Source of the DNA: Clostridiales bacterium
Lineage (GTDB): Bacteria; Bacillota; Clostridia; Oscillospirales; Acutalibacteraceae
Length of the DNA: 64,000 bases
Reading direction: 5' to 3'
Assembly: GCA_021199275.1 (NCBI GenBank)
Contig: JAJQIJ010000013.1
Coordinates: 54,078 to 118,077 of the forward strand
Shown: piece by piece, positions 1 through 10,543 of the stretch
Numbering within the stretch: the first letter of the stretch is position 1
Layout of the letters: the number at the start of each line of letters is the position of its first letter
Made by a program: the position numbers and the translations under genes
The notes under the pieces: generated by a model
What the model saw: the letters and a program-made list of their open reading frames with translations, nothing else
Database searches by the model: none
What the model was told of the DNA's origin: nothing

Positions 1-192
<192 letters not shown>

Positions 193-250
193 TTAACCTC
201 TTGTGAAAGCCTTTGCCTTAAGCTGCCGGGCCCCATGCCCGGGCATTTTC

Positions 251-3200
251 TTAGTCGTAATAAGAGTCCTGCGAGTCAGATGAAGAAGCAAACATAGAAT
301 TAAATTCTGTGTCTTCGTCTTTTTCTCCTTCACCGTCAAAGCTCTTAATTGAAAAGCCTTCAGAATCAGAATCAAAATCGTTTACGTTTGTAAACGCGCC
401 GTCGTCAGTGTGGTGAACTTCCTGAATATCGTCTTCAAAATCTTGCTTGAGCTCAACTTCATCGCCGTTTTTGTCATAAAGCCTTGTGTCAAGCCCAAGA
501 GACTGAAGTTCCTTAAACAGCACCTTAAACGATTCCGGCGTGCCGGCTGTGGGTACATTGTCTCCCTTTACTATTGCTTCATATGTTTCCGTTCTGCCGA
601 CAACATCGTCTGACTTAACGGTTATTATTTCCTGCAGGGTGTACGCCGCGCCGTAAGCTTCAAGCGCCCACACTTCCATTTCGCCGAAGCGCTGCCCGCC
701 GAACTGTGCTTTACCGCCGAGCGGCTGCTGTGTTACAAGGCTGTACGGCCCTGTGGAACGGGCGTGAATTTTGTCGTCAACCAGGTGGTGCAGCTTAAGG
801 TAATACATGTAGCCGACTGTAATCGGGTTGTCAAATTTTTCACCTGTTCTGCCGTCTGTAAGCACTGTTTTGCCGTCTTCAGACAAACCTGCAAGGCGCA
901 GGCATTCCCTGATGTCGTCTTCGTGCGCGCCGTCAAACACGGGGGTCATCATTTTCCAGCCAAGCGCCATGGCGGCGTAGCCGAGATGAACTTCCAGCAC
1001 CTGCCCTATGTTCATACGAGACGGAACGCCGAGCGGGTTGAGCACAATGTCAAGCGGCCTCCCGTCAGGCAGGAAAGGCATGTCTTCCTGCGGCAAAATT
1101 CTGGAAACAACGCCCTTGTTTCCGTGGCGGCCCGCCATTTTGTCGCCCACCTGAATTTTCCTTTTTTGAGCTATATAAACCCTTACAACTTCGTTTACGC
1201 CGGGGTTCATTTCGTCGCAATTGGCACGGGTAAACACTTTGACGTCAACCACAATGCCGTATTCGCCGTGCGGCAGTCTGAGCGAAGTGTCCCTTACTTC
1301 GCGCGCTTTTTCGCCGAAAATTGCCCTGAGCAGCTTTTCTTCCGCCGTGACTTCGGTTTCGCCTTTCGGCGTTACCTTGCCGACTATTATGTCGCCGCTG
1401 TGAACTTCCGCGCCTATTCTTATGATGCCGTCTTGGTCAAGGTCTTTCAGGGCGTCTTCGCCGACATTGGGGACTTCCCTTGTGATGTATTCGGGGCCCA
1501 GTTTTGTGTCGCGCGCCTCTGTTTCATGCTCTTCAATGTGGATTGACGTGTAAACGTCGTCTCTTACCATTTTTTCATTTATAAGAACGGCGTCTTCATA
1601 GTTATAACCTTCCCATGTCATAAAGCCTATAAGCGCGTTTTTGCCAAGGGAAATTTCGCCGTTGCTGGTGGCGGGGCCGTCTGCTATTACCTGGCCCGCT
1701 TCCACTTTCTGCCCAAGCAGCACAACCGGGCGCTGGTTAATGCATGTGCCCTGGTTTGAGCCCTTGAACTTTATGAGCTCATATTTGTCTATCTGCCCTT
1801 TTTTAACTGTTATTTCAATTGAACGTGCGTCAACCGCCGTAACGGTGCCGCTGTTTTTAGCTATTACAACAACGCCCGAATCATATGCTGCTTTATATTC
1901 CATGCCGGTGCCCACAACAGGCGCTTCGGTTTTAAGAAGCGGCACGGCCTGGCGCTGCATGTTGGCGCCCATAAGCGCACGGTTTGCGTCGTCATTTTCC
2001 AGGAAGGGAATCATGGCAGTTGCAACAGAAACAACCATTTTCGGCGACACGTCCATATAGTCAACCGCTTCCGGCGGGCAAGATATGAATTCGTCACGGT
2101 TGCGGCAGGTGACGCGCTTGTTTGCAAATCTGCCGTTTTCATCAAGCGGCTCATTGGCCTGCGCAACAACATATCTGTCTTCCACATCGGCTGTCATATA
2201 AACTACTTCATTTGTTACAACACCCGTTTGTTTGTCTACCTTGCGGTAAGGCGCTTCAATAAAGCCGTATTCGTTAAGCCGGCTATAGCACGCAAGATAT
2301 GAAATAAGCCCAATGTTCGGCCCTTCCGGTGTTTCAATGGGGCACATGCGCCCGTAATGCGTGTAATGAACGTCTCTGACTTCAAACCCGGCTCTGTCAC
2401 GGGAAAGACCGCCCGGGCCGAGCGCAGACAGACGCCTCTTGTGCGTAAGCTCCGCCAGCAGGTTATTTTGGTCCATAAACTGTGACAGCGGAGACGAGCC
2501 GAAAAATTCCCTTATAGCCGCAACAACCGGCCTTATGTTAATAAGAGCCTGCGGGGTTATTTTATCTTCGTCGTCCTGCGCTTGCAGGGTCATTCTTTCC
2601 CTGACAACGCGTTCCATTCTGGTAAAGCCGATTCTGAACTGGTTTTGCAGCAGCTCGCCCACAGCGCGGATACGCCTGTTGCCAAGGTGGTCTATGTCGT
2701 CTAAACTGCCGACTCCGCACGCAAGGTTTATAAGGTAAGAAACAGTTGCAAATATGTCGTCAGTCGTAACATTTTTGGGCTGCAAATCATTCTGACGCAG
2801 CTTTATTTCCTCTTTAAGCAGCTTTTCGTCGCCGGCGCATTTTTCAAGTATTTCGGCAAGAACTTTATAAGAAACCTTTTCGCGTATGCCGAACTCAGTG
2901 CAGTCAAAATCAACAAAGCAATTAATGTCAACCATGCCGTTTGAAACGATTTTAACTTCACGCCCGTCACTGTCAACATAAGCGCACATAACGCCCATGT
3001 TTTCAAATTCAACGGCTTTTTCTTCGCTTATGGTTTCGCCGGGCTCTGCAAGCAACTCACCGTCTGGCGAAACAATCGGCTGCGTTATTGTTCTGTTTTT
3101 AAGCCTTTCGCTGAGAGAAAGCTTTTTGTTATATTTATAGCGCCCCACCCTTGACAAATCATAACGGTGCGGGTCAAAAAACAAATTGTTCAGGTGAGAC

Positions 3201-3958
3201 TGGGCCGTTTCAAGCGTGGGCGGCTCGCCGGGGCGCAGCTTTTTATAAACTTCCAGCAGCGCCTCTTCGCAGTTTTTCGTGGCGTCTTTTTCAAGCGTTG
3301 CTTCAATTCTTTCATCGTCGCCGAAAAATTCCCTTATTTCGCTGTCAGTTGAAAGACCCAGCGCACGCAGGAAGGTGGTGGTAAATATTTTGCGGTTTTT
3401 GTCTATTCTTACATAAAACAAATCGTTGGCGTCTGTTTCATATTCAATCCACGCGCCCCTGCCCGGAATAATTGTGCTGGTGTACAGCTCCTTGCCGGTT
3501 TTGTCATGTTCCATGTGGTAATAGGCGCCCGGCGAACGCACAAGCTGGGACACAATGCACCTTTCAGCGCCGTTTATGATAAACGTGCCCGCTTCGGTCA
3601 TAAGCGGGAAATCGCCCATGAATATAACGCTTTCTTTAACTTCGCCGGTTTCCTTATTTTGCAGTCTGGCAGTTACTTTGAGGGGTTTGGCATAAGTCAC
3701 GTCCCTTTCCTTGCACTGCGCAATGGTGTACTTCGGCGGCTCGTCAAGATTGTAGTCAATGAAATCAAGCACCAAATTCCCCGAATAGTCAACTATAGAC
3801 CCGATGTCGCGAAATACTTCGCCCAAGCCCTCGTCGAGAAACCATTTGTATGAGCTTTTCTGCACTTCAATAAGGTTTGGAATCTGCATAACCTCGTTTA
3901 TTTTAGCAAAGCTCTTTCTTGTAGTAATGCCAAGCTGTACGTCCTTAACGTTTATCAT
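251..3958 (-). CDS. rpoB: RNA polymerase beta subunit
   Basis: RpoB forms one side of the RNA polymerase active-site cleft. The 1235-residue product is full length and carries the usual landmarks: the rifampicin-region core around residues 485-515, the [12 protein letters not shown] stretch, and the [13 protein letters not shown] motif. I place the start at the ATG at 3958 ([10 protein letters not shown]), because the GGAG at about 3970-3973 is correctly spaced for it; an in-frame GTG four codons earlier overlaps that site. Inside rifampicin cluster I, the residues equivalent to E. coli Q510 and P520 are Pro490 and Leu500, while the positions equivalent to S512, Q513, D516, H526, R529 and S531 are unchanged. 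The acidic, Ser-rich C-terminal tail of about 60 residues is long. The gene has its own promoter, and no rplL lies immediately upstream in this window. Confidence 0.98.
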   Translation of the reverse strand: MINVKDVQLGITTRKSFAKINEVMQIPNLIEVQKSSYKWFLDEGLGEVFRDIGSIVDYSGNLVLDFIDYNLDEPPKYTIAQCKERDVTYAKPLKVTARLQNKETGEVKESVIFMGDFPLMTEAGTFIINGAERCIVSQLVRSPGAYYHMEHDKTGKELYTSTIIPGRGAWIEYETDANDLFYVRIDKNRKIFTTTFLRALGLSTDSEIREFFGDDERIEATLEKDATKNCEEALLEVYKKLRPGEPPTLETAQSHLNNLFFDPHRYDLSRVGRYKYNKKLSLSERLKNRTITQPIVSPDGELLAEPGETISEEKAVEFENMGVMCAYVDSDGREVKIVSNGMVDINCFVDFDCTEFGIREKVSYKVLAEILEKCAGDEKLLKEEIKLRQNDLQPKNVTTDDIFATVSYLINLACGVGSLDDIDHLGNRRIRAVGELLQNQFRIGFTRMERVVRERMTLQAQDDEDKITPQALINIRPVVAAIREFFGSSPLSQFMDQNNLLAELTHKRRLSALGPGGLSRDRAGFEVRDVHYTHYGRMCPIETPEGPNIGLISYLACYSRLNEYGFIEAPYRKVDKQTGVVTNEVVYMTADVEDRYVVAQANEPLDENGRFANKRVTCRNRDEFISCPPEAVDYMDVSPKMVVSVATAMIPFLENDDANRALMGANMQRQAVPLLKTEAPVVGTGMEYKAAYDSGVVVIAKNSGTVTAVDARSIEITVKKGQIDKYELIKFKGSNQGTCINQRPVVLLGQKVEAGQVIADGPATSNGEISLGKNALIGFMTWEGYNYEDAVLINEKMVRDDVYTSIHIEEHETEARDTKLGPEYITREVPNVGEDALKDLDQDGIIRIGAEVHSGDIIVGKVTPKGETEVTAEEKLLRAIFGEKAREVRDTSLRLPHGEYGIVVDVKVFTRANCDEMNPGVNEVVRVYIAQKRKIQVGDKMAGRHGNKGVVSRILPQEDMPFLPDGRPLDIVLNPLGVPSRMNIGQVLEVHLGYAAMALGWKMMTPVFDGAHEDDIRECLRLAGLSEDGKTVLTDGRTGEKFDNPITVGYMYYLKLHHLVDDKIHARSTGPYSLVTQQPLGGKAQFGGQRFGEMEVWALEAYGAAYTLQEIITVKSDDVVGRTETYEAIVKGDNVPTAGTPESFKVLFKELQSLGLDTRLYDKNGDEVELKQDFEDDIQEVHHTDDGAFTNVNDFDSDSEGFSIKSFDGEGEKDEDTEFNSMFASSSDSQDSYYD

Positions 3959-4072
3959 AGCTTTAACCACTCCGTTTCTGCTTGTTTATGATTGGAATAA
4001 GGGCAGAAAAAAGCCCCGAATATATGCCCGAATACGCTTTGAGCATATATAGCCATTTTAATGGTGATGTAT

Positions 4073-4101
4073 ATAATAATATCTGATTTTTTATATGTCA
4101 A
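4073..4101 (-). promoter_or_regulatory. Sigma-A-type promoter of rpoB-rpoC
   Basis: On the minus strand TTGACA (4096-4101) and TATTAT (4073-4078) are separated by exactly 17 bases, near consensus. It would start transcription at about 4066 and give a leader of roughly 108 bases before rpoB. In many bacteria rpoB follows rplJL, so a dedicated strong promoter here is a notable arrangement. The rest of the 3959-4410 gap holds the divergent promoter of the next gene and GC-rich inverted repeats. Confidence 0.85.
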
Positions 4102-4205
4102 TGTTTTTTTAACATTTTTTTCAAAATATCTGAAAACTTTTTGTTACACGGCGCCTTGCGTGCCAAAAAAGTTTCTTCTTCCCGCTCTTTTTTACAATTT
4201 TCATC

Positions 4206-4234
4206 TTTTAAAAAGATATGTAATCTGCTATAAT
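4206..4234 (+). promoter_or_regulatory. Extended -10 promoter of the binding-protein gene
   Basis: TATAAT (4229-4234) is preceded by TGC, giving an extended -10 element; the -35 region (TTTTAA, 4206-4211) is weak. The leader to the start codon at 4411 would be about 170 bases. It contains a GC-rich inverted repeat (GCCCGCCGCCGGGCGGC, 4297-4313) and CCATGG arms near 4334 and 4353. I recognise no known riboswitch in it. Confidence 0.65.
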
Positions 4235-4410
4235 ATTTGAAAAGCAATTCCGCCGCCGGGCATTTATTTTAGGCTTTAATTTTAAGCTTATAGCCTGCCC
4301 GCCGCCGGGCGGCTGAATGCACTGGGCGTTTTTCCATGGCTCATTAGGCCCGCCATGGTTTTTCGCAACGGCCTGTCTTTTAATATATTAAAATCAAACG
4401 GTGAATCTGA

Positions 4411-6057
4411 ATGAAAGCGCTGAAAAATACAACCGCTATATTTTTAGCTTTAACAATAATTGCCGCGGCCTTTGCCGGCTGTAGCTCAGACAGCGGCGAC
4501 ATTGACCTTATATACCCTTTCAGCGGCAATATAAACAGCTATGACCCGCAGGTTTCGGCAGAGGCAGACGAATATTTGCTTATTGAAAACTGTTTTGAGG
4601 GCCTTGTGCGCTGTAATGACGACGGCGAGGTTGTGCCGGGCTGCGCGTCAAGCTGGGAAATAAGCGACGACGGGCTGACATATACATTTCACCTTTACCA
4701 AGGGCTGAAATGGTATATATATAATTCTGTAAAAGAGCGAATGGGCGAAGACTGGAACCCTGAAATTACCGCGGCGGACTTTGTGTTTGCGCTGCAAAGG
4801 GCGGCAGACAGCAACACGGCATGCCCGCTGTATTCGTCAATATCCTGCATAAAAAATGCGCCCGAAATACATGCCGGCAGCAAAAGCACGTCAAAGTTAG
4901 GCGTTCGGGCGGTTGACGATTACACACTGGAAATAACCCTTTCATATGCAGACGACGGGTTTTTGGAAACTCTTTCAACAGCGGTGGCAATGCCATGCAA
5001 CGAAGAGTTTTTCAACGCCACAAACGGCAGGTACGGGCTTGATTTGCAATATATAATGTTTAACGGGCAGTTCATAATCACCAACGAACTTGAAAGTTCT
5101 TACATATTAAAGCAAAACAGCGCATATGCAGGCCCGTCTGCGGCAAAGGCCGCTGTTCTTACCCTTAATATTGTTGACAGCGACGCTGACGTTACCGAGT
5201 CGCTTCTGAGCGGTTATTACGACGCGGCATATATAAGGGGCTATGAAAGCATTTCAATAAAAGAGTCAGACGGCATTACCCTTTCGCCATACAGCAACAT
5301 AACCTGGGTACTTATAATAAACGCCGCGTCAAGCAATGAAATATTGGCAGACAAAAGCGCGCGGCAGGCGCTTGTGCTTGCAATTTCAGATATTTCGCTT
5401 GACGACTATGACTATCTTTCAAACGCAACCGGCATAATTCCGCCGTCTTGCACTGTAAACGGCAAATCATACACAGAAAATGCAAGCGACATTACGGCGC
5501 AGTCTGATTCCGAAAAAGCCGTTTCACTTTGGAAAGAGGCTGTGGAAAGCACCGGCATATATGAAGCTGATTTAAGCGTGCTTGTGCCTGAGGGGCTGCT
5601 TGACGCGTCTAAAAGACTTATTCAGGGAATACAAGGCAGCATAGGCGCAATTTCAAGCGTTGATTCGCAGGCAGTGGATTTCAGCATTAAAATAGAGTCG
5701 CTAAGCGAAAGCGAACTGAAAAGCGAAGTCGCCTCAGGCGAGTGGGACATTGCGCTTTACCCGTTTGAAGCTTCGTCTGAAGACGCGGTTTCGTTTTTAC
5801 AGTCTGTGTCAGACAGCAACATAACGTCTTTTGATTCAGATGAATTTGACGCCATGCTTGACAGCCTTGACTCGCTTAGCGCGTCTGAACTTAAAGAAAA
5901 ATGCCGCAGCTGTGAAAAAGAGCTTATAGAAACTTATTGCTATGCCCCGCTGTTTTTTGAAACGAATTACTATGCCCAGGCAAAGGGCGTGTCAGGCGTG
6001 CAGTTTCACGCCGGCACGGGCAGGGTTTCATTTGTGTTTGCAACACGGGCTGACTGA
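4411..6057 (+). CDS. Peptide/oligopeptide ABC transporter substrate-binding lipoprotein, solitary
   Basis: This resembles family 5 extracellular solute-binding proteins (OppA/DppA type), which capture peptides or other small ligands outside the cell for ABC import. The first 23 residues form a lipoprotein signal ending in AFAG-Cys24, so the mature protein should be lipid-anchored. The family pattern follows: an early S-Y-D-P-Q segment, V-x-x-C-F-E-G-L-V, and S-W-E-I-S-D-D-G-L-T-Y-T-F-H-L. At 548 residues the length is normal. No permease or ATPase gene is adjacent, so it either serves a transporter encoded elsewhere or has another sensing role. The ligand cannot be read from the sequence. Confidence 0.85.
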   Translation: MKALKNTTAIFLALTIIAAAFAGCSSDSGDIDLIYPFSGNINSYDPQVSAEADEYLLIENCFEGLVRCNDDGEVVPGCASSWEISDDGLTYTFHLYQGLKWYIYNSVKERMGEDWNPEITAADFVFALQRAADSNTACPLYSSISCIKNAPEIHAGSKSTSKLGVRAVDDYTLEITLSYADDGFLETLSTAVAMPCNEEFFNATNGRYGLDLQYIMFNGQFIITNELESSYILKQNSAYAGPSAAKAAVLTLNIVDSDADVTESLLSGYYDAAYIRGYESISIKESDGITLSPYSNITWVLIINAASSNEILADKSARQALVLAISDISLDDYDYLSNATGIIPPSCTVNGKSYTENASDITAQSDSEKAVSLWKEAVESTGIYEADLSVLVPEGLLDASKRLIQGIQGSIGAISSVDSQAVDFSIKIESLSESELKSEVASGEWDIALYPFEASSEDAVSFLQSVSDSNITSFDSDEFDAMLDSLDSLSASELKEKCRSCEKELIETYCYAPLFFETNYYAQAKGVSGVQFHAGTGRVSFVFATRAD

Positions 6058-6073
6058 CAGCGTTAAAAAACGG

Positions 6074-6101
6074 TTGACTTTTTTAAAATTTGGTTTATAT
6101 T
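6074..6101 (+). promoter_or_regulatory. Probable promoter of the nagB-metG-tatD operon
   Basis: TTGACT (6074-6079) is followed after 16 bases by TATATT (6096-6101); TATTAG at 6098-6103, with 18-base spacing, is an alternative -10. It lies directly between the stop of the binding-protein gene and nagB. Confidence 0.65.
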
Positions 6102-6144
6102 AGTTTGTATTAATCAAACAATGTTGGCAGTTGGGAGGACAGAC

Positions 6145-6870
6145 ATGAACATTCTTATTTTTACCTCAAAAAATGAAATAGGCACGGCGGCCGGGAATTA
6201 CATAGCGGCGTCAGTAACCGAAAACCCAAAATGCACGCTGGGGCTTGCAACAGGTTCCACACCGCTTGAAGCATATGCGCAGATGATAAAGCTTTACGAA
6301 AGCGGCGCAGTTGACTTTTCGGGCGTGACCACGTTTAATCTTGACGAATATGCGGGGCTTGACGAAACAGACGAAAATTCATACCACGCTTTTATGCATA
6401 AAAATCTTTTTGACAGCATTAATGTGCTGCCGGAAAACATAAATTTTCTTGACGGGTGTGCGCCTGACCTTGAAAGCGAATGCAGCCGATATGAAGAAAA
6501 AATAGAAAATTGCGGCGGCATTGACATGCAGCTTTTGGGGCTTGGCTCTAACGGGCACATAGCGTTTAACGAGCCGGCGCCGGCGTTTGAAAACGCAACG
6601 CACCCGGTTAAATTAAAGGAAAGCACAATAAACGACAACGCAAGGTTTTTTGATTCAAAAGACAGCGTGCCTAAAATGGCGCTGACTATGGGAATAGGCA
6701 CAATAATGCGCGCTAAAAAGATTTTAATTATTGCAACCGGCAAAAATAAAGCCGCGGCGGTGCGCAGTCTTATTTATGATAACCCCACACCCGCATGCCC
6801 GGCAACCGTTTTACAATTTCACCCCAACGTTACCGTTATGCTTGACAGCAGCGCGGCAGAGCTGCTGTAA
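6145..6870 (+). CDS. nagB: Glucosamine-6-phosphate deaminase
   Basis: NagB converts glucosamine-6-phosphate to fructose-6-phosphate and ammonia, feeding amino sugars into glycolysis. The 241-residue product shows the family signatures: GLATGSTP near the N-terminus (phosphate binding), FNLDEY with the catalytic aspartate, and LLGLGSNGHIAFNEP with the catalytic histidine. I choose the ATG at 6145 over the in-frame ATG at 6121, because GGGAGG at 6133-6138 sits six to seven bases before it. It is first in a plus-strand run with a small membrane protein, metG and tatD. No nagA or PTS gene is adjacent. Confidence 0.94.
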   Translation: MNILIFTSKNEIGTAAGNYIAASVTENPKCTLGLATGSTPLEAYAQMIKLYESGAVDFSGVTTFNLDEYAGLDETDENSYHAFMHKNLFDSINVLPENINFLDGCAPDLESECSRYEEKIENCGGIDMQLLGLGSNGHIAFNEPAPAFENATHPVKLKESTINDNARFFDSKDSVPKMALTMGIGTIMRAKKILIIATGKNKAAAVRSLIYDNPTPACPATVLQFHPNVTVMLDSSAAELL

Positions 6871-6897
6871 AAGCCTGCTTTTAAGGAAGTGATGCAA

Positions 6898-7524
6898 ATG
6901 CCGAAAAAAACAGATAAAGACAATAAAATTACCAATAATAATAGCGCCGCGCCCGAAGGCGCTGAAAATTCCGGCAGGGAAAGAAAAATATTTGCCGTGG
7001 CGGTTGCGCTTTTGATTGCGGCGGCAATTATTGTGGCCCTGATTTTTCACACCGGCGCCCAGTCAGACAGCGACAACGCGGCTGTTTCGCAAAACACAAG
7101 CGAAACTGTGGGTGCAGATGTTTCGGAAGATTCCGCCGCCGATTCAACGGAAAGCGGCACGCTTTCAACTGACTCAGACAGCACAGACGACACAGACGAC
7201 ATAAATGAAACGAGCGAAACGGCAGACAGCACGGCAGACGCCGAAACGGAAAGTGACGCCGAAGCTTCAACAGCGGCAAAAACCACAAAGCAGGCGCAGG
7301 GCTATTCGCTGCCGCTTAGCGTAAACCAGGCTCTGAACGCGCTTGAAGAGCATTACGGCAGCGGCTACAAAATAAACAGCACTGTTGAAGAGGGCGGCTA
7401 TAACTATTTCGTTATATATGAAAACGGCGAAAAGTATGCAAGCGTAAAGGTTGACCTTGAAACGGGGCAGGCAACAGAAACACTGGCTGCAACACAGCAA
7501 GCAACAGATTTTTATTTGGTATAG
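6898..7524 (+). CDS. Membrane-anchored protein with acidic Ser/Thr/Asp linker and PepSY-like C-terminus
   Basis: No specific function is recognised. The 208-residue product has a short charged N-terminus, one hydrophobic segment at about residues 33-52, then a linker of roughly 80 residues made almost entirely of S, T, D, E and A. It ends in a compact domain of about 70 residues. The end of that domain (V-K-V-D-L-E-T-G-Q-A-T-E-T) resembles a PepSY repeat, a domain often found in extracellular regulatory or inhibitory proteins. The expected topology is inside-out with the C-terminus outside. In-frame starts exist at 6889 (GTG), 6892 and 6898; the AAGGA at 6883-6887 favours 6898. It sits between nagB and metG with short gaps, so it is probably co-transcribed. 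Confidence 0.72.
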   Translation: MPKKTDKDNKITNNNSAAPEGAENSGRERKIFAVAVALLIAAAIIVALIFHTGAQSDSDNAAVSQNTSETVGADVSEDSAADSTESGTLSTDSDSTDDTDDINETSETADSTADAETESDAEASTAAKTTKQAQGYSLPLSVNQALNALEEHYGSGYKINSTVEEGGYNYFVIYENGEKYASVKVDLETGQATETLAATQQATDFYLV

Positions 7525-7560
7525 CCGCACCCCGGCCATATTAATTTAGGAGCAAAAATT

Positions 7561-9492
7561 ATGAAAGAAAAATTTTATATCACCACACCTATTTATTACC
7601 CGTCCGGCAACCCGCATATAGGCCACTGCTATACAACTGTTGCCTGCGATTCCATTGCAAGATTTAAAAGGCTTCAGGGCAAAGACGTCATATTTCTTAC
7701 CGGAACGGACGAACACGGGCTTAAAATTGAGCAAAAGGCGGCTGAAACAGGCGTTACGCCAAAGCAATATGTTGATTCAGTAGTTGCCGAATTTAAAAAG
7801 CTGTGGGAATTTATGAATATCAGCTATGACAGATATATCAGAACCACAGACGACTATCACATTGAAACCGTGCAGAAAATTTTCAAAGAGCTTTACGACA
7901 AGGGCTATATATATAAGGGCAAATACACCGGCAAATACTGCACCCCGTGTGAAAGCTTTTGGACTGAAAGCCAGCTTGTGGGCGGCAAATGCCCCGAATG
8001 CGGCAGAGATGTAATTGAATCTTCGGAAGAGGCTTATTTTTTCAAAATGTCTCCATTTGCAGACAGACTTAAAAGCCTGCTTACCGAAACAGACTATCTG
8101 CGCCCGAAATCAAGGGCAAACGAACTGGTAAACAACTTTATAAACCCCGGCCTTGAAGATGTGTGCGTTTCAAGGACTTCCGTAAAATGGGGCATTCCGG
8201 TTACTTTTGATGAAAAGCATGTAATTTATGTGTGGATTGACGCACTGTCAAACTATATCAGCGCGCTGGGCTATAAAAACGAAGCCTATAATGATTTTGA
8301 AAGTTTTTGGCCGGCAGATGTGCACATGGTTGCAAAAGATATTATGCGTTTCCACGCGCTTATTTGGCCCGCAATGCTTATGGCGCTTGAACTGCCGCTG
8401 CCAAAGCACCTTGCCGTGCACGGCTGGATTATGTTTAACGGGCAAAAAATGTCAAAATCAATAGGCAACGTGGTTGACCCGTTTATATTGGGCCGCCGTT
8501 ACGGGGCAGACGCCGTGCGTTACCATATTTTAAGGGAAATGGCCATAGGCTCTGACAGTTCGTTTTCAAACGAAACGCTGATTGCCAGAATTAATTCAGA
8601 CCTTGCAAACGACCTGGGCAACCTGATTTCAAGAACAGTTGCAATGGTAAACAAATATTTCGGCGGCAAGCTGCCGGCTGACAGGCAGGGGGGCGAATTT
8701 GACAGCGAGCTTATTGACTGCGCGCTGGCGCTGCGAAGCAATGTTGAACATTATGTTGACGAAACGCAGCTTAACAACGCGCTATCAGAAATATTTAAAG
8801 TAATTTCAAGGGCGAACAAATATATAGACGAAACCACGCCGTGGCTGCTGGGGAAAGACGAAAGCCAAAAGGCGCGCCTTGCAAGCGTGCTTTACAACCT
8901 GCTTGAAGTAATCAGAATAGCCACCACGCTGCTTTCATGCTTTATGCCGGAAACAATGCCCAAAGCATGGCAGCAAATCGGTGCGGACAAGAGCGCGATA
9001 ACATATGAAAACGCCGCCCGATTTGGCGTGCTGCCGGCTGATGTAAGCGTAACAAAAGCAGCCGCGCTGTTTCCGCGGATTGACGTTGAAAAGGAAATTG
9101 ACGAGCTCAACGCAATAATAAAAAGCAACACCGAAAATGACGAAAGCGAAGCAAAAAAAGAAAGCGTTGCCGAAATCGGCATTGAAGATTTTGAAAATGT
9201 GTGCCTTAAAACCGCAAAAGTAATTTCATGCGAAAAAATCAAAAAAGCTAAAAAGCTGCTCAAGCTCATGCTGGACGACGGCAGCGCCAGCCCACGCCAG
9301 ATTGTGTCAGGCATTGCGCCGTGGTACAGCGCTGACGATTTAATAGGCAGAACAGTGGTAATTGTTGCAAACCTGAAAAGCGCAAAGCTGTGCGGCGAAA
9401 CAAGCAGCGGCATGCTGCTGGCGGCAGATTCGCCAAACGGCGTAAAGGTGCTGTTTGCAGACGATTTGGGCCCCGGCTTAAAGCTCAGGTAA
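7561..9492 (+). CDS. metG: Methionyl-tRNA synthetase with C-terminal tRNA-binding domain
   Basis: MetG charges tRNA-Met with methionine in the cytoplasm. The 643-residue product is a complete class I synthetase: HIGH at residues 19-22, a zinc knuckle of two CxxC pairs starting at Cys127, and KMSKS at 296-300. An anticodon-binding helical domain follows, then a C-terminal Trbp111/EMAP-type OB-fold from about residue 543 to the end. That last domain occurs in the homodimeric long form typical of Firmicutes. A good ribosome site (TAGGAG) precedes the ATG. tatD follows after seven bases, the common metG-tatD pairing. Confidence 0.98.
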   Translation: MKEKFYITTPIYYPSGNPHIGHCYTTVACDSIARFKRLQGKDVIFLTGTDEHGLKIEQKAAETGVTPKQYVDSVVAEFKKLWEFMNISYDRYIRTTDDYHIETVQKIFKELYDKGYIYKGKYTGKYCTPCESFWTESQLVGGKCPECGRDVIESSEEAYFFKMSPFADRLKSLLTETDYLRPKSRANELVNNFINPGLEDVCVSRTSVKWGIPVTFDEKHVIYVWIDALSNYISALGYKNEAYNDFESFWPADVHMVAKDIMRFHALIWPAMLMALELPLPKHLAVHGWIMFNGQKMSKSIGNVVDPFILGRRYGADAVRYHILREMAIGSDSSFSNETLIARINSDLANDLGNLISRTVAMVNKYFGGKLPADRQGGEFDSELIDCALALRSNVEHYVDETQLNNALSEIFKVISRANKYIDETTPWLLGKDESQKARLASVLYNLLEVIRIATTLLSCFMPETMPKAWQQIGADKSAITYENAARFGVLPADVSVTKAAALFPRIDVEKEIDELNAIIKSNTENDESEAKKESVAEIGIEDFENVCLKTAKVISCEKIKKAKKLLKLMLDDGSASPRQIVSGIAPWYSADDLIGRTVVIVANLKSAKLCGETSSGMLLAADSPNGVKVLFADDLGPGLKLR

Positions 9493-9499
9493 TATTACA

Positions 9500-10273
9500 A
9501 TGTATAAAAATATATTTGATTCGCATGCGCATTATGACGACCCCGCTTTTGACCCTGACAGAGACGAACTGCTTACTTCCCTGCCTGAAAACGGGGTCTG
9601 CGCAGTTATAAGCTGCGGCTGTGATTTAAAGTCTTGCGAAGCCAATATGCGCCTTGCCCAAAAATATGAATTTGTATTTTTTGCCGCAGGCTTTCACCCT
9701 GAAAGCTTAGCTGGCGCTGCGCTTTCGGACATAAGCAAAATAGAAAAATATTTAAATCACGAAAAATGCGTTGCCATAGGCGAAATAGGGCTTGATTACC
9801 ACTATATGGCCGCCGCGAAAGACGTGCAAAAGGAATTTTTCATGCGCCAGCTGTTTCTTGCAAAAGAGCTTGACATGCCGGTGATAATTCACGACAGGGA
9901 AGCTCACGGCGACACGCTTGAAATAATAAAGCAAATTAAGCCGGGGGGCGTGCTGCATTGCTTTTCCGGCTCACGCGAAACGGCAAATGAAATAATAAAA
10001 GCCGGCATGTATATAGGCGTGGGCGGCTCTTCCACTTTCAAAAATGCAAAAAAGACCCTTGAAGTTGCGGCAGCGCTGCCGCTTGAGCGCCTGCTGCTTG
10101 AAACAGACTGCCCTTATCTTGCACCGGTGCCTTTCAGGGGCAGGCGAAACGACAGCTCTTTAATAGCATATGTAGCTGAAAATCTGGGCAGGGCGCGAAA
10201 TATGCCGGCCCAGGAAATAATTGACATTGCCGCTGAAAACGCACGGCGTTTGTTTAAAATAAAGACGCGCTGA
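9500..10273 (+). CDS. tatD: TatD-family metal-dependent deoxyribonuclease
   Basis: TatD-family enzymes are cytoplasmic metal-dependent hydrolases with 3'-exonuclease or DNA-repair activity. The 257-residue product has the expected metal ligands in order: D-S-H-A-H near residue 7, G-E-I-G-L-D-Y-H, a later I-I-H-D-R, L-H-C-F-S-G, and L-L-E-T-D-C-P-Y-L. It follows metG by seven bases with its ribosome site inside the metG end, which suggests translational coupling. A strong terminator follows, so it is the last gene of the operon. Confidence 0.93.
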   Translation: MYKNIFDSHAHYDDPAFDPDRDELLTSLPENGVCAVISCGCDLKSCEANMRLAQKYEFVFFAAGFHPESLAGAALSDISKIEKYLNHEKCVAIGEIGLDYHYMAAAKDVQKEFFMRQLFLAKELDMPVIIHDREAHGDTLEIIKQIKPGGVLHCFSGSRETANEIIKAGMYIGVGGSSTFKNAKKTLEVAAALPLERLLLETDCPYLAPVPFRGRRNDSSLIAYVAENLGRARNMPAQEIIDIAAENARRLFKIKTR

Positions 10274-10311
10274 AAAACGCCGCTGTGCACAGCCTGAATG
10301 TGAAACCAAAG

Positions 10312-10342
10312 GCCGCCACGTTAAAACGTGGCGGCTTTTTTT
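10312..10342 (+). terminator. Intrinsic terminator after tatD
   Basis: A perfect nine-base stem (GCCGCCACG / CGTGGCGGC) with a six-base loop is followed by seven T residues. It closes the nagB-to-tatD transcription unit. Confidence 0.93.
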
Positions 10343-10349
10343 ATGCAAC

Positions 10350-10500
10350 TAAATAATTTAGGCAAGAAATATCCCCCGCCCTGTAATGCTGCGGGGAGCG
10401 CCTTTTTTCTTGGGTGAAAATCACAACTCACCTTGCCGGGGCGGTATCGGCTGAAAAGGCGGGGCAATCTTCGCATCTTTTGCCGGCAAGGCGCCGCTTT
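10350..10500 (-). repeat. Family A dispersed repeat, copy A1 (diverged)
   Basis: The segment starts with AAATAATTTAGGCAAGAAAT and runs into CCCCCGCC...GCGGGG, closely matching the left part of the copy at 54426. It then has a GGTGA...TCACC hairpin where other copies have AGCGG...CCGCT, and a GGGGCGG block. It lies immediately after the tatD terminator, in the same relation to the upstream gene as most other copies. Divergence increases toward the right end, so the end point is approximate. Confidence 0.6.
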
Positions 10501-10514
10501 GGCCACATTTGCTA

Positions 10515-10543
10515 TTGACAAAATTACGCTGATATTTTACAAT
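10515..10543 (+). promoter_or_regulatory. Strong promoter of the SipW/sortase operon
   Basis: TTGACA (10515-10520) and TACAAT (10538-10543) are separated by 17 bases. The predicted leader to the start at 10728 is about 180 bases. It contains inverted repeats (for example GGTTTT...AAAACC near 10629-10646 and GCCAG...CTGGC near 10655-10670) but no riboswitch I can name. Confidence 0.82.

Noticed and set aside
764..1546. A 260-codon open frame on the plus strand opposite rpoB
   Set aside because: It mirrors the rpoB reading frame with codons typical of an antisense shadow, has no ribosome site, and rpoB is certain.
4235..4410. Known riboswitch in the leader of the binding-protein gene
   Set aside because: GC-rich hairpins are present but none matches a class I know.
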